Positions 50,415-62,631 of a stretch of 64,000 bases of DNA are shown here, piece after piece. The notes below the pieces were generated by a model that ran no database searches, was not told the DNA's origin, and saw only the letters and a list, made by a program, of their open reading frames with translations. A program made the position numbers and the translations under genes. Numbering within the stretch: the stretch's first letter is position 1; every line of letters starts with the position of its first letter. Location: the NCBI RefSeq assembly GCF_021730395.1, contig NC_069373.1, forward strand, positions 50,992,501 through 51,056,500, in the 5' to 3' direction. This stretch comes from Mercenaria mercenaria (lineage: Eukaryota > Mollusca > Bivalvia > Venerida > Veneridae).

Positions 50415-52077
50415 TGTAAGGGAATGCCCCCACCCCCTTTACAAATTACATAAACACTGCCATGAAATCATGTGACAATCCACTCTAAAATACACGTAAA
50501 TAAAATCTATAAGCAGAAACTTACTTCTATGGACTGTGAATCGTGTCATATTAGTGTGTTGTAAGTGGAAGCCTTTTAACTGTGCCGAAATTAACTATTC
50601 CAGAACTGAATTCTCCGTGAAAACTAACTATGCAATTTCAGTCTAAATTCTCCTTTGAAGAGAGTACTTTTAAAGGTGAATAACTCTTAAAGTAAATAGT
50701 GTAATCAATATTCCTAAGATGAGCTAATGTTCAAATCATTCTAGAACAGAATGACAACATGATTTTAACCATAAACTGCCAGACTACGGAGCCAGTTAGA
50801 CATTTTCTACAAGTGTGCCAAGCGTCCATTTCGATGTTTGTAAAATGGCGGCGGATCAACTTTGGAACTATTTTTATGTTTTGTATACCGGCTTTTTGTA
50901 AATATGTCTCTGTTTAACATAAAACTTTCAGGAATTCATATTTATGTAAAAATAATCATAAGCCCGTTTAAAGCATTTGTTATATTGATGTATTTCATTT
51001 TTTTTTTTTTTTTTTTGATTTAACGTCGCACCGACACATGATAGGTCATATGGCGACTTTCCAGCTTTTAATGGTGGAGGAAGACCCCAGGTGCCCCTCC
51101 GTGCATTATTTCATCACGAGTGGGCACCTGGGTAGAACCATCGACCTTCCGTAAGCCAGCTGGATGGCTTCCTCACATGAAGAATTCAACGCCCCGAGCG
51201 AGGCTCGAACCCACATCGATGAGGGGCAAGTGATTTATTTCATTGTTTTACATACAAGGACTATATTATGTTCGGCGTAGTAAATTTCGTCTGCTATTTT
51301 AGTACGCTATTAAGGTTTAGCTCGAGCTTTTTATGATTTGCATGATTTTTAACTTGATTTGGATTACATTACCCATTTGAAAGTCCGTCTTATGATTGGA
51401 TAATTTAGTCACGTGGTATAGTCTAGAAGGTTATATATACAGGTCCCCGTCTTTCATTCGGGTATCTTCTTCTCAACTGTAAAAACTTGAGAATAACAAC
51501 AATAAGGCTTAAACGGCTGTTAAATCTTATCTACTTTGGCACATAACTGTCTTTCAGTTCAAGGTATAACGAGTACTAGCTTACTATCATAATTACTGTT
51601 GGAGAACATTGTATTTATTTATTATGTATAGCAAGTAACACAACAGCATAGAAGAGAAAACTGAACCTTGTGGCATGCCTTGTCTAAATTACCACGTAAT
51701 GGCGAAACCAAGGAGGTGCACTAGACTTCGTACACATATTCATCTTTACGAAAAGTATTCTGTTTACCGTATTGCCATTCAAAGAATTTCAATGTAACCG
51801 TTCCATAACTTGAGAAGAAGAATCCATTGCATAGGCTCGGTCCGTCGTTGTACACTTTTATACTAGATGTTATGTACACTTTTATGCTAGATGTTATGTA
51901 CACTTTTATACTAGATGTTATGTATAAATTTGATAGTTATCACTAGATGCACTCGCTCTGTTACTGTTTTTGATGATATGAATTGCACTGTAAACTGACT
52001 GATATGATGAGCTTGCACACCATGCATAATATACATGTAACTGACACATGTCAATTATTAAAGTCGTTTGAAGATTT
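50415..52077 (+). repeat. 3' LTR match of the Gypsy-type fossil
   Basis: Begins TGTAAGGGAATGCCC after a purine tract and follows the 5' LTR closely. It contains a SINE at 51000-51230 that is not in the 5' LTR. Confidence 0.8.
51000..51230 (-). mobile_element. SINE inserted in the 3' LTR, with 14-bp target duplication
   Basis: Flanked by tgatgtatttcatt (50986-50999) and tgatttatttcatt (51231-51244). Minus-strand order: tRNA-like head with B box GGTTCGAGCCTC, a body with gctggaaagtcgccatatga, tail cgacgttaaatc, and poly-A (T-run on plus). It is the youngest and clearest member of the family seen at 11803, 29891 and 35410. Confidence 0.85.
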
Positions 52078-52129
52078 GAATAATTGCATTTAGGGTGAAC
52101 ATTTTAACATCTTTTTTCTAAAAGTAAAA

Positions 52130-52325
52130 TACTATCTTGTCAGAGTGACGAACTATTTTGTTATCCTACTCTCTCATAACATGCTGTCATGCCCAACGTA
52201 TAAACTATCTTGTGAGAGAGACATGCTATTTTGATAAACGGCCATCCAATTTTCTCAAAGTTATATGTTATCATGCCCAATGTATATACTATCTTGTCAG
52301 GGTGACATACAGTTCGATTACTAGG
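52130..52325 (+). repeat. Degenerate tandem repeat, about 2.5 units of 75-85 bp
   Basis: ctatcttgtcagagtgac recurs (ctatcttgtgagagagac, ctatcttgtcagggtgac), each followed by atgctgtcatgcccaa-like text. Old and diverged. Confidence 0.5.
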
Positions 52326-52554
52326 TCATACGTGTTTACACGTTTTCAAACCAAATTTTCTCTACTTGCAAAATGACCTTTCTCCTTTGTGATTATGTTT
52401 TATTTTAGCTTGAGCTCACGTTTTTCTTATTCAAGACAAATTAAAATATGGAACCCTGAGTTAAGGTTACAAAACGCAATCTTTAACGTTTACAAACATG
52501 ATGTTTACGAAAACAAACTGTACTATTTTGTTGACAAGTAGTATGTTCACTGGA

Positions 52555-52594
<40 letters not shown>

Positions 52595-52940
52595 CCAGAT
52601 TTATATAGCGCCATTTTCATGATTAATTTCACGTTCAAAGGCGCTTTACATAGTTCAAATGCAGCCACACAGGGCGCATAATTCATCCTCTACTAGTACA
52701 GTACACAGAGCGATCTGACCAGAGGGACAGAGTGAGATAAAGCCCCCACGACAGAGAGATCAGAAATCAGATACATGCTTGTCCGGCTAACTTAGCCTAG
52801 CTCGTTGCGAATAGACAGCCTGGTTCTTTAACGTGCCCAGTGTATAGCACTGATACACGCAAGGATTGCCTGTGTTCCTGACCAGTACACCTCTAGTTGG
52901 GTGGGAAACACTGAAAAGCGTTTCTGAAAATTCCCGACAT
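52555..52940. repeat. TTA microsatellite joined to an interspersed repeat
   Basis: A TTA run (52555-52593) leads into agatttatatagcgccattt and caaaggcgctttaca, a phrase that looks like a common dispersed mollusc repeat, continuing to about ttctgaaaattcccgacatg. Class unknown. Confidence 0.5.
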
Positions 52941-52994
52941 GATAGCAAGTTACTCTGTGAAAATGGTCGTAAATAAAAATAATACGTCACTAAT

Positions 52995-53345
52995 GACCCT
53001 AAATGACCAGCAAAACATACGTGTATCTTTAAAACAAAAGAACTTTACAGCTGAAGAAGCACACTTGTGTAAAATTGAGTTTGTAATACTAGCAACATTC
53101 TGCAAAACGTCAGACGATTTCCTGAACGTGGTGTCGTAAATGGCCAAAAGCGTAGAATTCCGAGTAGATTAGCGGTTCGGGTTCTAATAGAAGGGGAATT
53201 TTACAATGACCTCGAAAATGATATTTTTTTAATAAAATAGATGATTTTCACCACAAATTATGTCATAAATATGTTACGTTCCTTTTTATTACCGGCCTAC
53301 TTTGTGATGCACGGCTCTTTGGCTGTGTTTGGGTGCTCGGTGCTT
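52995..53345 (+). repeat. Diverged segment also present at 63258-63570
   Basis: agctgaagaagcacacttgt, aattgagtttgtaat and gtggtgtcgtaaatggccaa recur at 63290-63380. Here it lies upstream of exon 1 of copy 3; there it lies in intron 1 of copy 4. One frame keeps a common peptide (RRFPE-GVVNGQ-RRI-SR) in both, hinting at old coding origin, but both are decayed. Confidence 0.5.
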
Positions 53346-54139
53346 CCTGTAAATCTACCCTTACCATTTAAGATAAACTTCACATGATAAGTCTTCTCAC
53401 ACACCACCCCTTGACATTTCGTTAGTGTATAAAAAGTATCCGATCGCTACTGCTGTTTCTAATTTCTACCTGTCAGACACCAATTTAGTGAAATGAGCTT
53501 CGGAGTGCTTTGTCAATTTTGTGTTAGTTCGAATCTCTTAAAATAATATGTTTAGATATAAAATAATAGCGAGAAGAGCGCTGTAATATGTTATTTTGGC
53601 AATTCCAACACACTGAATGTAACACTTGACAGCATGTAAAATAATATAAACTAAATACTGACATGACTTCAAGACATTTCCAAATGAATATGGTTTCATT
53701 GGTGAATATCTAAAAGTTATGAAGGAGAACTGAGACACCATTTAAGTATAAACATTTGCTAGTACAGAACAGAACAGAAAATTATGTCGGGTAGACTACA
53801 TATTTACTTGGCTGATAAGTGAAATATTAAAGACTAAAACTGTGGAAACTAATTTCTAATGCCATGTATAGCCATGTAATAAAACACTTATTGAATGGTC
53901 TGTCGATCTACTGTAAACGTTATTGGTCAGGTGTGCAAAGGACCGAAGGCAAAAGGTCTGACTGGCAAGCCATCCAATATGTGTAAACTATTTAACTAAT
54001 AAAATGCATTGGATAAACATGAAAATTTGCATCAATTATGGGCTTTGCGTAAATATTACTTGTCTGGTACATGTTATAACATATTGCACAGCTGAATAAC
54101 CAGTTGTCGTACATTATTATATCGATGTTATATAATTAA

Positions 54140-54273
54140 TTCAGCAACGTTACGCAACCAACTGCACATGTAGTGTTACCTTACTACACTATATCGGACA
54201 AAAAAGCGAAATAAATTTTCAATTTGTAATAAAATATGCAGTCTAGAGTTTGATTAGCAAATTTAACACAGAA
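54140..54273 (+). promoter_or_regulatory. Conserved proximal upstream block, copy 3
   Basis: cagcaacGTTACGCAACcaa at about 54142-54160, then tatatcggacaaaaaagcga. The C/EBP-like word is kept; the GATA-like CTTATC of copies 1-2 has changed to TATATC. Confidence 0.4.
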
Positions 54274-56286
54274 ATGGATCTTGTAACCCTGGAATTAATT
54301 GTAATTTTTGTGATTACCTTCTATACAGGTAGACATTTCTTTCCACTTGATTGAAAAATCAAGAAATTATATTACGAAATGTTTCATATTCATTTTCATC
54401 AGTCAAGTATGTCTATGTACATAACTATATTACTACATGTCACGAGAAAACCTATTTTGAAAAGCAAACGTCCGTATATTTCTCAAAAGTAAATAAAAGT
54501 TTTAACTTTTAACCAAAAGGGCATAGTTTATGACATAGTGAGGATTTAATAATTTTACATAAAAGAAGGTGTTAATAACTATAACTGTAACTCTTCTTCA
54601 CAATTTATTACACGATATTCCCCATGCCAAGTGTTGTGTCTATCACACAATTACAAAATCGATCTCGCTGAGTAGTGATTATTCCTGATCGCTAGAATTC
54701 CACTGTTTATGCTGGACGTTTATTGAAAACGGTAGGTAATTTAAAAATCAACGGCCCAATTCTGGTGTGTCTGTTTTGGAATTGGCTTACATTCCTGTGA
54801 TGACGGCAGGACAAAACACAGAAAGGTAAACAGTTACTTTCTCATAAATATCGCTTTGATTTACGTACTAGTATATTTAATAGATACGTAAATGGAATAG
54901 ATTAAAGTTGGTCTGGTACCCGTAATTTTCTCTTGACACACTATCTACTGTCTATCAACAACCCAAAACTTCGAAAACAGTAAAATTTGTTGACTCAAAA
55001 GCGGTGCTCCACTTCACCACTTCACTAAGGCATGGGTGGAATCTGGGTAGAAAAACAGACACGTTACTCATTTGTTCTTTGTACAATTTAGAAACAGCAG
55101 TAGATTTACATGCTGTCCAGTGTCAGCCATGTCTCTCCAGATAGCAAGCGAGTGTTTCTTCCCATGCTTTTCCTTCAGTATACAGCGTCTAAGATGTACA
55201 GTTTTAACTTGCATCAAATGAAGTCGATTTCAAATACGGCAGTTTAGTTCTAGAAAAAAATAAACAGTTTTTTTGGAGATTGTATACTCTTAGTTCATTC
55301 CACATATAGTTTATAATAGTACTAAATTGCAATCTTACCACTGACAAAACAGGCAACTGAGCCGGTGGCATTTTCTGCGTAAATTAACAGAATTTAACTC
55401 GGTTTTCGGGACAAAAGAAATAAATTAGGTGGAAAGCTTATAAAATACAATCATTCGTAATTTGCTCTGTAAAGGCAGTTTCGGGGGCATTTATAAAGTA
55501 TGTCAAGACAAAATTACAGGTACTGAAACAAGTTTGGTCCATCAAAATTACTTATCTATTAACCATTTGTATATCAAAGCGATATTTGATACACTATCAC
55601 GTTTGAAAGAAAAGGCATGCATGTGTTCGGCCGCCATCATGTGTAGTTTCTGTCAATTCCAAACAAAGATCATGTCAATCACGACAGTGGAATAGTACAT
55701 AGGACGCACCCGGGAAAGGTTTAGAGCAAAGGGTAGACGTTGTAAAGCAGCAAATTTTAAATGTCAGTCGCGGAAGTATAAAACCGTTAAGTCCGCATTT
55801 TTCTTGTCTGTTGGTATTCGTTGTTGTATATGAATCCCTCAAGAAGTTTACAGTGGTCTCGTCAACTTCTTAATGATCTTAAGAGTGTTTAATCACACAC
55901 CTAAAGTAAGACTTATTTGTCATGTCATGTTGAGAGTGGCTGAAGGTAAATATTCTGAATCAAATGTAATCAAAATTATCGCATGTTTATATTTCAAGGT
56001 GTTTGAAACTTTTCTACAGGAGAATAAGTCTTTTTTTATGTTCATGGATCACCTTTCACTGGAATTCAAACCTTTTTCGGAAGTAGAAAAAGTAACGTGT
56101 CCGCGCATAGCTAGCAAAACGTCATATGAGATATGAAATAAATTATTATAGAGGGACAAAACTATTTTTTGATTTGTACTTGTATCATGTGAATCTGTAA
56201 TAAGCTTTATGCAAAGCTCATTAGATTGGGTCTGGTGTTTATATTTTATGTTTTGTATATGCATCTATCATATATGTCACTTACTT

Positions 56287-56350
56287 ACTGACGGACGGAC
56301 GGACGGACGGACTCACTCACTCACTCACTCACTTACTTACTTACCTACAT
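56287..56350 (+). repeat. ACGG / ACTC / ACTT microsatellites before exon 2 of copy 3
   Basis: Runs of ACGG, ACTC and ACTT end about 34 bp ahead of the exon 2 start, as in copy 2 but with a different lead motif. Confidence 0.85.
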
Positions 56351-57021
56351 TATAGTCTTTAACTTGTCCGTTTTATATTTCAGTTGTCATATCGAGAAAT
56401 ATATTTATTGGTAGTTGCAAAACAGCTTTAGAATTTACAAACCATGACTCATTTTTACGTTAATATACGATGGAGTTTTTCTAACTAATTCATTTGGCCA
56501 ACCGTGCGAAGCTTTTGTTGAAATAAAACATGCTGCAAACACGACTTTCAAAATATGTGTAAAGCTAAATTCGGGATACGACAGGTGTAGACAGTCTTTC
56601 AGATTTTACCATGCAGAGGATCTTGTAAACCATAGGTTCTATTACCAGAAAGATAAACAAGAGCTGTTTGTAAAATATGTATGAAAGAAAGAAAGAATGA
56701 TATTAATATTATTATCATCATTATTGTCATCATCATTTAATATTAAATAAAATGATTCCTACACAAGCAGTTAAGCACATCCCATAGCTTGTAAAACATT
56801 GTTCTAGTACTCTTCTCTCATGTGACACACTTCATGTACTTCCTGTGCAACTTATTTTTTAGGACAACTACTGTGAACAAATTCAGTATCACGCTATTTG
56901 TCAAAAGTCTGATGCATTGTTTGTTGAATTTCAACCTTGGAACAAAACAATATATTCAGAAGACTTAATAATAGATGTATCTGACGAAGCACGTAAGTAA
57001 ACAATCACAATATTGTATAAG

Positions 57022-57256
57022 TCGCGCGCCATGTGAAAACCAACATAGCGCGTTTGCGACCAGCATGAATCGAGACCAGCCAGCGCATCCGCGCAGTCTG
57101 GTCAGGATCAATGCTGTTCGCTTTCAAATCCTATTGCATTTAGAGAAACCATTAGCGAACAGCATGGATCCTGACTAGACTGCGCGGATGTGCAGGCTGG
57201 TCTGGATTCATGCTGGTCGCAAACGCACTATGTTGGTTTTCTCATGGTGCGGCTCA
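57022..57256. mobile_element. Foldback MITE in intron 3 of copy 3
   Basis: Same family as 11600-11792: arms with gtgaaaaccaacatagcgcg and aacgcactatgttggttttc, inner gcgcagtctggtcaggatc. About 235 bp, slightly longer than the other copy. Not present in copies 1 or 2 at this place. Confidence 0.75.
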
Positions 57257-58384
57257 ATTTTAATTCTTTCAGAATCTGCAATGCTAGCTTATAAAAGAAT
57301 CTTCAAGATAAAAATGAATTTAGAGGTCTGATGCTTGGGATGACAACACCGGCCTCCGTTTAGATAATTCACGTGTTGTAAAGGAAACACACAAAAGTAA
57401 TGGCACAATAATCTAGCCCCCAAATACTCCATTTCATTAATAACTTAAAAGGTTTTTTTTTTCTTCTTTGAAAAATAATAGCGCTAGTCTTTTAAAAATC
57501 ATTTTCAAGATTCAGCAATGATGAGAAGTTATAATCTCATTCTAAAGTTCAATATACTTACAGCAACTCGGTTTAAACATGTAACAAGATCGACAAGACC
57601 ATTATATCTTTCTTTTCTCGTTTTTTGGATAAATTGGACTAGACGTACGCAAGTTCCTTGATTTCTGCTTCCGTTTATTTATAACATCTTAATATTTGAT
57701 AACATTGCAATAAGTGTCATACACTAAACTCACTTTGGTTGTTTTAAACCAACTTGAAACCTTTAAAATGTTTATTTATTTAATAGACTCAAGAGTTTAG
57801 TTCTTTTTCAGCTGGTAGCGCAACTTTGTATGTTGGCATTATGGTTGGCTGTATTGTTGTCGGGGGCGTTGTAGCCGCCTACGCTGTTCGGCAGTGCTTT
57901 ACTTCCCGAAGTGACAGAAGACAAACTGTTGATCAACCACGATGTAAATATCTAAAGGCTATTAGCTTTGTAACGAGAATTATTGCGCGATTTCATATAT
58001 TTCGTAATAACTCATGTTGATGTTATATGAATATTATGAATTGGTTCAATTGCCTGAATGAAATTGGCAATACTGACGTAAATGAAAAAAATACGCAACT
58101 ATAGTCATTAAAATGACGTCACACACCCGATACAAAATACAGACGTCAGTATGGAAAAATATCGATTGTAAGTTAACAGAGAGTAAAAACGAGTGGTGAT
58201 AATATGTTTTATATGCTTATCATAATTAAAGTTGCAGCACAATTGTACTTTACATAAACAGTTCTAGCATTTTCTTAAAATTGAAACATGATCGACCAGT
58301 ATTAGACTGAGATGATTACTGACTGGACTTTGAGTGGTAAGTACTCGCGGACTGGTTACTTATTAATGCCATGGTCAATAATGC

Positions 58385-58548
58385 CGAGTTGTCGGCCGCT
58401 CAATCCAGGGGTCGTGAGTTCGAGCCCCGCTGGGGTTAAGATCAAGACTTCTCATATGACACCAGTACTGTTTTTTTTTTCAGGAAGCGGACTCGAGAGT
58501 GGTTTGAAGCTTTCATGACAATCGAGTTAAAACAAATTAGTATAAACT
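58385..58548 (+). mobile_element. tRNA-derived SINE in intron 4 of copy 3
   Basis: B box GAGTTCGAGCCCC and body catatgacaccagtactg, gaagcggactcgagagtggt, matching the SINE at 16481-16690. The A-box side is shortened. Confidence 0.7.
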
Positions 58549-58892
58549 AATAATGCCCTGTTGCAAGTTAAATTCGAACCCGAAACTCTCGTTTAGAAGT
58601 CCTTCGCACATTTCCAATACAATTCTGATTCTAAGTTAACATTCGGCTTTGTTGTGGTTGAAATAGAATAAAATAGAGACGTATCGAAATATAACTTTTG
58701 ATATCTCGCATGTGTTTATTAAATTACTTAGCTTACTACACTGGAAGATGTTGCACTAAGAAGAACAATGCTGAGGACAATTGTATTCTCAACCAAATTG
58801 GTTTTCAACTGAGATAGGTAAAAGTGCCAACGTTAAGACTGCTGTTCAATACCATTACAACGGAGAAGAAACTAGTCTAACATAGTATACTT

Positions 58893-59302
58893 AAGAAATA
58901 ATATATCTCATTTAGTGATTTGTCGCTGAATAAACCACTGTTTGGAGTGCGAAGGAATGGCCAGATGGTCATTGTCTGTCGTTCAGATGCGTATTATTAT
59001 ATCACGAGGGCTGAACGCATCTGAACGACAAACAATGATTTTATTCAAGAGCAAATCACTAAATGAGATATATTATTTCGATTCTAACACGTTACCAGCG
59101 ACTTTAAAGTACATCCTTGACGGCATTCATTAAATATTTTCCCGTTTTCAATCGGTTTCTTTTCCAGCGCGCCGCTATGCTGTTTGACGCCATAACGTAG
59201 GCTAATGATTGTGACGTCAGAATAGTGAATTGTTGTATAATAATTCACTGTTTTCAGCCTTCTGTAGGAATAAGAAAATGAATCGGATCGTGTTAGAATG
59301 AT
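58893..59302. mobile_element. Composite foldback element, second example
   Basis: A hairpin with arms gaaataatatatctcattta and its complement (about 58893-58935 and 59050-59082) has an inner inverted pair around tcagatgcg. Next to it is a second inverted pair, attctaacacg (about 59081) and cgtgttagaat (about 59290), with TGACGTCA between. Same plan as 24743-25064. Confidence 0.6.
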
Positions 59303-59485
59303 ATATAACATTATTAATACTAACATGACCGTGACAATGATGCCATTAATTTTATAAGATGGCAGTAACATGATTAAGTAACAGATATTTGTTTACCTTC
59401 TACAAATGTCTGGCATTTTGATTGGTCAGAAAACGTGACGTGCTGAGTCGGTTTATTCCATATTGGGATGTGAATTCTATATCAT

Positions 59486-59527
59486 TTATTATTATTATTA
59501 TTATTATTGTTGTTGTTGTTGTTGTTA
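59486..59527 (+). repeat. ATT then TTG microsatellite
   Basis: Compound run of ATT followed by TTG in intron 4 of copy 3. Confidence 0.85.
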
Positions 59528-60699
59528 TTTTTGCGGATTCTTAGTGACCATTCTGAAATGAACCATAGTCAAAAATATAAAACCGTATGATGGATCGACA
59601 GCATATCTCACGTTTCTACTTTTACTTTATTATCCTACAGCACAGCTGGCACATAACAATACGCTAGATGATTCACGAGAATATCGGTGTCCTGATAATT
59701 CTCCTATGCCGCCACAATATGCCGACGTTATGGCTGCCGAAAATCGAGTCAACAACGTCATCAGTACACATAATGGAGATATTTTAGATGCAAGAAATGA
59801 CTTTTATTTCATAAGGAGCTATCATTCATATGGTTTGTACTAAGTATGCTAGTTTGTCTAAAGGAGAAATGACTATTATACCTATTTCATTCCTATTATA
59901 GTTTACTCAATTTTGTATATGTCATTTCACAAACTTTCGCCGCGATTAATGGGACTACCATCTAACGAACTATTATATATCTACTGGGAATGGCCGATTA
60001 CTGATGTTGAAAGAACTTTTGGCCCAACCAATATGCTTATTTGTTATCGTTGTACATTATGTACATGTACAATTATTGATCTATGATATTAAAAGCGTAA
60101 ATAATAAGCAATAAATAATAAAAAAAAATGATATGATTAAATCAACGAACTATTCGTGCATATGTGAACTGTATCGGTCTTTATTGTTAGTGACATTGCT
60201 TCATAAAACATATTTTGTGCCTTGCAGAACCACCATCACCAGGTGACACTGTTCCCGAGGAACCTCCGCCGCCATATCCAGGGTATTAGGTCAAAGTACA
60301 CAATTTATAAGATCAAAATACACAATGTATTTCATGTACAGTTGTTCGGACAGTAGCCAATTATAACTAGTTGGAAGGTTTGGTACTATTACCAATAAAA
60401 GTTAACCTATTACATATTGTGTTTTATCTTGACACACATCTCATGTTTATTACCAATATCACGACAGGCTTATAGACATTAAAAGAGTAGTCGCAAACGA
60501 TAACAGACTGCTGTTCTAACTTGACGATAGTCATTTTATTGAAATAAAAAAATAGTGAAAGTTGTATGCACTCCTAGCAAAACATACTAAGCCCTTGCAC
60601 AGTTGAAAACAAGATGGTAATAAATCATGATTTGGCTACAATGGGTGCGGACAGACACATTTGACCAGTAAATACAGCGGTTAGAGCGTGGCCCGATGT

Positions 60700-62631
60700 A
60701 TACCCATTTTAAAGTAAAAGGTAAATGTCGAGACAACATTTAGATTTTATGAAAACGAGTCATAATTCATCTTCCATTAAGTGCATTTTCAACTGGAGAA
60801 AAAATCTTTATATTTGATATCAATGAGCTTATTTCACCACTTCCACGTGTTGATTTCTTTAGATATGTATTTTGTGTATATAATGTATGTATTTACCCAG
60901 CCTGACTACCCTAATATGAAAGAAGAAGAAAAATATAACAATATTTAATAACCCCGTAAAGAAAAACAATAAAATATGCAAGCGAAAACTATAAGAGATG
61001 ACTTTGCTGTAAACTTGTGATGTACTTTGCTGTAATGTTAAAAATAAACTGCAATATCAGCATGAGCATTTCCTATAGCAGTGCTTTCTTTTCAATATTA
61101 AATCAGTGCTTCTTGTAACTTGGAGTATTTTGTTTATTAAAAAAACATTGCTGTCATTTTTTCAGCTTGCTTTGTAATATAACTTAGTAATTATTTCCTG
61201 TTGTTCTTTATTCTGCCGCTTCCCGCTTTAGAACATTTTTTGCAGGTGACCATGACCGGATTTATGTTTATAAGTCCAAGCCTGGTCTTTTCGTGTTAAT
61301 GCTGTCTTATGCAGTGTCTTTAGTGCTACTAACGTATACGCCGGTGCCTGAATATACAAATGACTGGATGCCAAAAGTCACTGTGAAGATATGGAAATGT
61401 GATCCATAGGTAGGCCTGTGGGTTTATATCTTGAAATGAAAAGGATCCTATGTCTGAAGAAGTGACTGTGTAGCAGATGAGATCTTAATATCTAGGTGAA
61501 TGATTCGTTTACCGATGATAAGACGAAATATTTGGGTAACATGACCATTTTGAATTGGTCTACATGTATGGGTCACTGTCACTAAAAAAGTTGAATAGGA
61601 ACATGTAAGAATATGAATCATGTTCCGTTTAGCTTCAAAACTGTCTGATGCAAAAATATCGTCTTTGATATTGTACGTTTTGCTACTGAAATAAATGAAG
61701 ATTACATTTATGGCGAACATTTTAACATCTTTATGTATACATTAAACCTTTATACTAGAAAATAGTGATATACAACTGGTAAATATCCGTAAAAAATATG
61801 AGGAATATCGATGTAGTATGGTGAAGTGAAGACACAACAAAAAAAAACTTGCTTTTTATTTATTTATTTTATTTATCCCTACTTTCGCGGATTGATATTA
61901 CTCCCCTCCCACAACTCGGATATTACTTGATATAATTCTGATAACTAGATCTACATGTGCGAAAAAAAAATTCCATATCCTAATTAGGATCTGTTAGTGT
62001 AAGGCCGATCACAAAGCAGACAACATCAAAATGTGACTTTTTTATCTTAGGGTAAACTTATTGTAACCTTCACTATTCAATGAATGTCCGATTGTTATTG
62101 TTGATAAATAATACTGTTTAAAAAGGTCATTTAATACTGTGTCAATATATCAAAATTTAACACAGGTAACAACAAAAAAAGGCAACAAGAAGTTGTTTAG
62201 TATATATAAAACATCCGGTTTATTGAGATGAAATCGCGGTATAAGTCAGATACGCAACAACAAACATGTCGTTTGTGTATGAGGACACATAAGTTTGATT
62301 AGTTCAATTTATAGACTCGTCTGCAAATTAGGGAAAACAGCATAATTTACCTTGCCTTATTTAGGTAAAAACCACTATCGTACTGAATATTACTACCTAA
62401 ATAACAGACCGTTTCATTATTTAAAAACATCGCTGACCTTAAAACCGATTTATAAACAAACATCATATCGTATCGATTACATACTTTTCGTTTCACCCAA
62501 TAGTGCCACCTTGACATTATCGGACATTGACCCTGACCCAAAATAAATCAGTGCGAAAAACAAGTTAAGGCGAAATGAATAATGAATTAAAAAGTGCAAT
62601 TCATAATTTTGTTAGGAAAAGGTAGCACAAA
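60700..62631. other. Intergenic region between copies 3 and 4
   Basis: To about 61100 it matches the 3' flank of copy 1 (aaagaagaagaaaaatata, cagtgctttcttttcaatat). Beyond that I see no gene. Close to copy 4, ttatcggacattga and gcgaaatgaataatgaatt echo the upstream blocks of the other paralogues. Confidence 0.45.

Larger units (their letters stand above)
41355..52077 (+). mobile_element. Ty3/Gypsy-type LTR retrotransposon fossil
   Basis: The 5' LTR runs 41355-43383, bounded by inverted ends TGTAAGG...CCTTACA. Just after it is ttggtgtcagaagtgggatg, a primer-binding-site-like block. The 3' LTR match runs 50415-52077, preceded by a purine tract (aaggtggggagag). In between are gag with a CCHC knuckle, protease, reverse transcriptase, integrase and a third coding region. 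The order PR-RT-IN indicates Ty3/Gypsy. The LTRs differ by roughly 2-3% in the first 220 bp by eye, pointing to a fairly young insertion. It is broken, with several breaks in its coding parts, and itself received a SINE. It separates paralogue copies 2 and 3. Confidence 0.88.
54274..60289 (+). pseudogene. Receptor-like PPxY-tail gene, copy 3, decayed
   Basis: All six exons are found: 54274-54328, 56384 to about 56632, 56863-56992, 57812-57943, 59641 to about 59800, 60228-60289. Exon 2 has lost one base in the gactcat-ttttac run, shifting the frame to an early stop. The donor after exon 2 (GTAAG in copies 1-2) reads aggttc. The 3' half of exon 5 and its donor are gone, and exon 6 is shorter. 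Signal peptide, transmembrane exon, PPQY and PPPYPGY are still readable, as is the 3' AATAAA block (60619-60624). Three independent lesions argue for a pseudogene over a sequencing error, although the single-base loss alone could be one. Confidence 0.8.
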
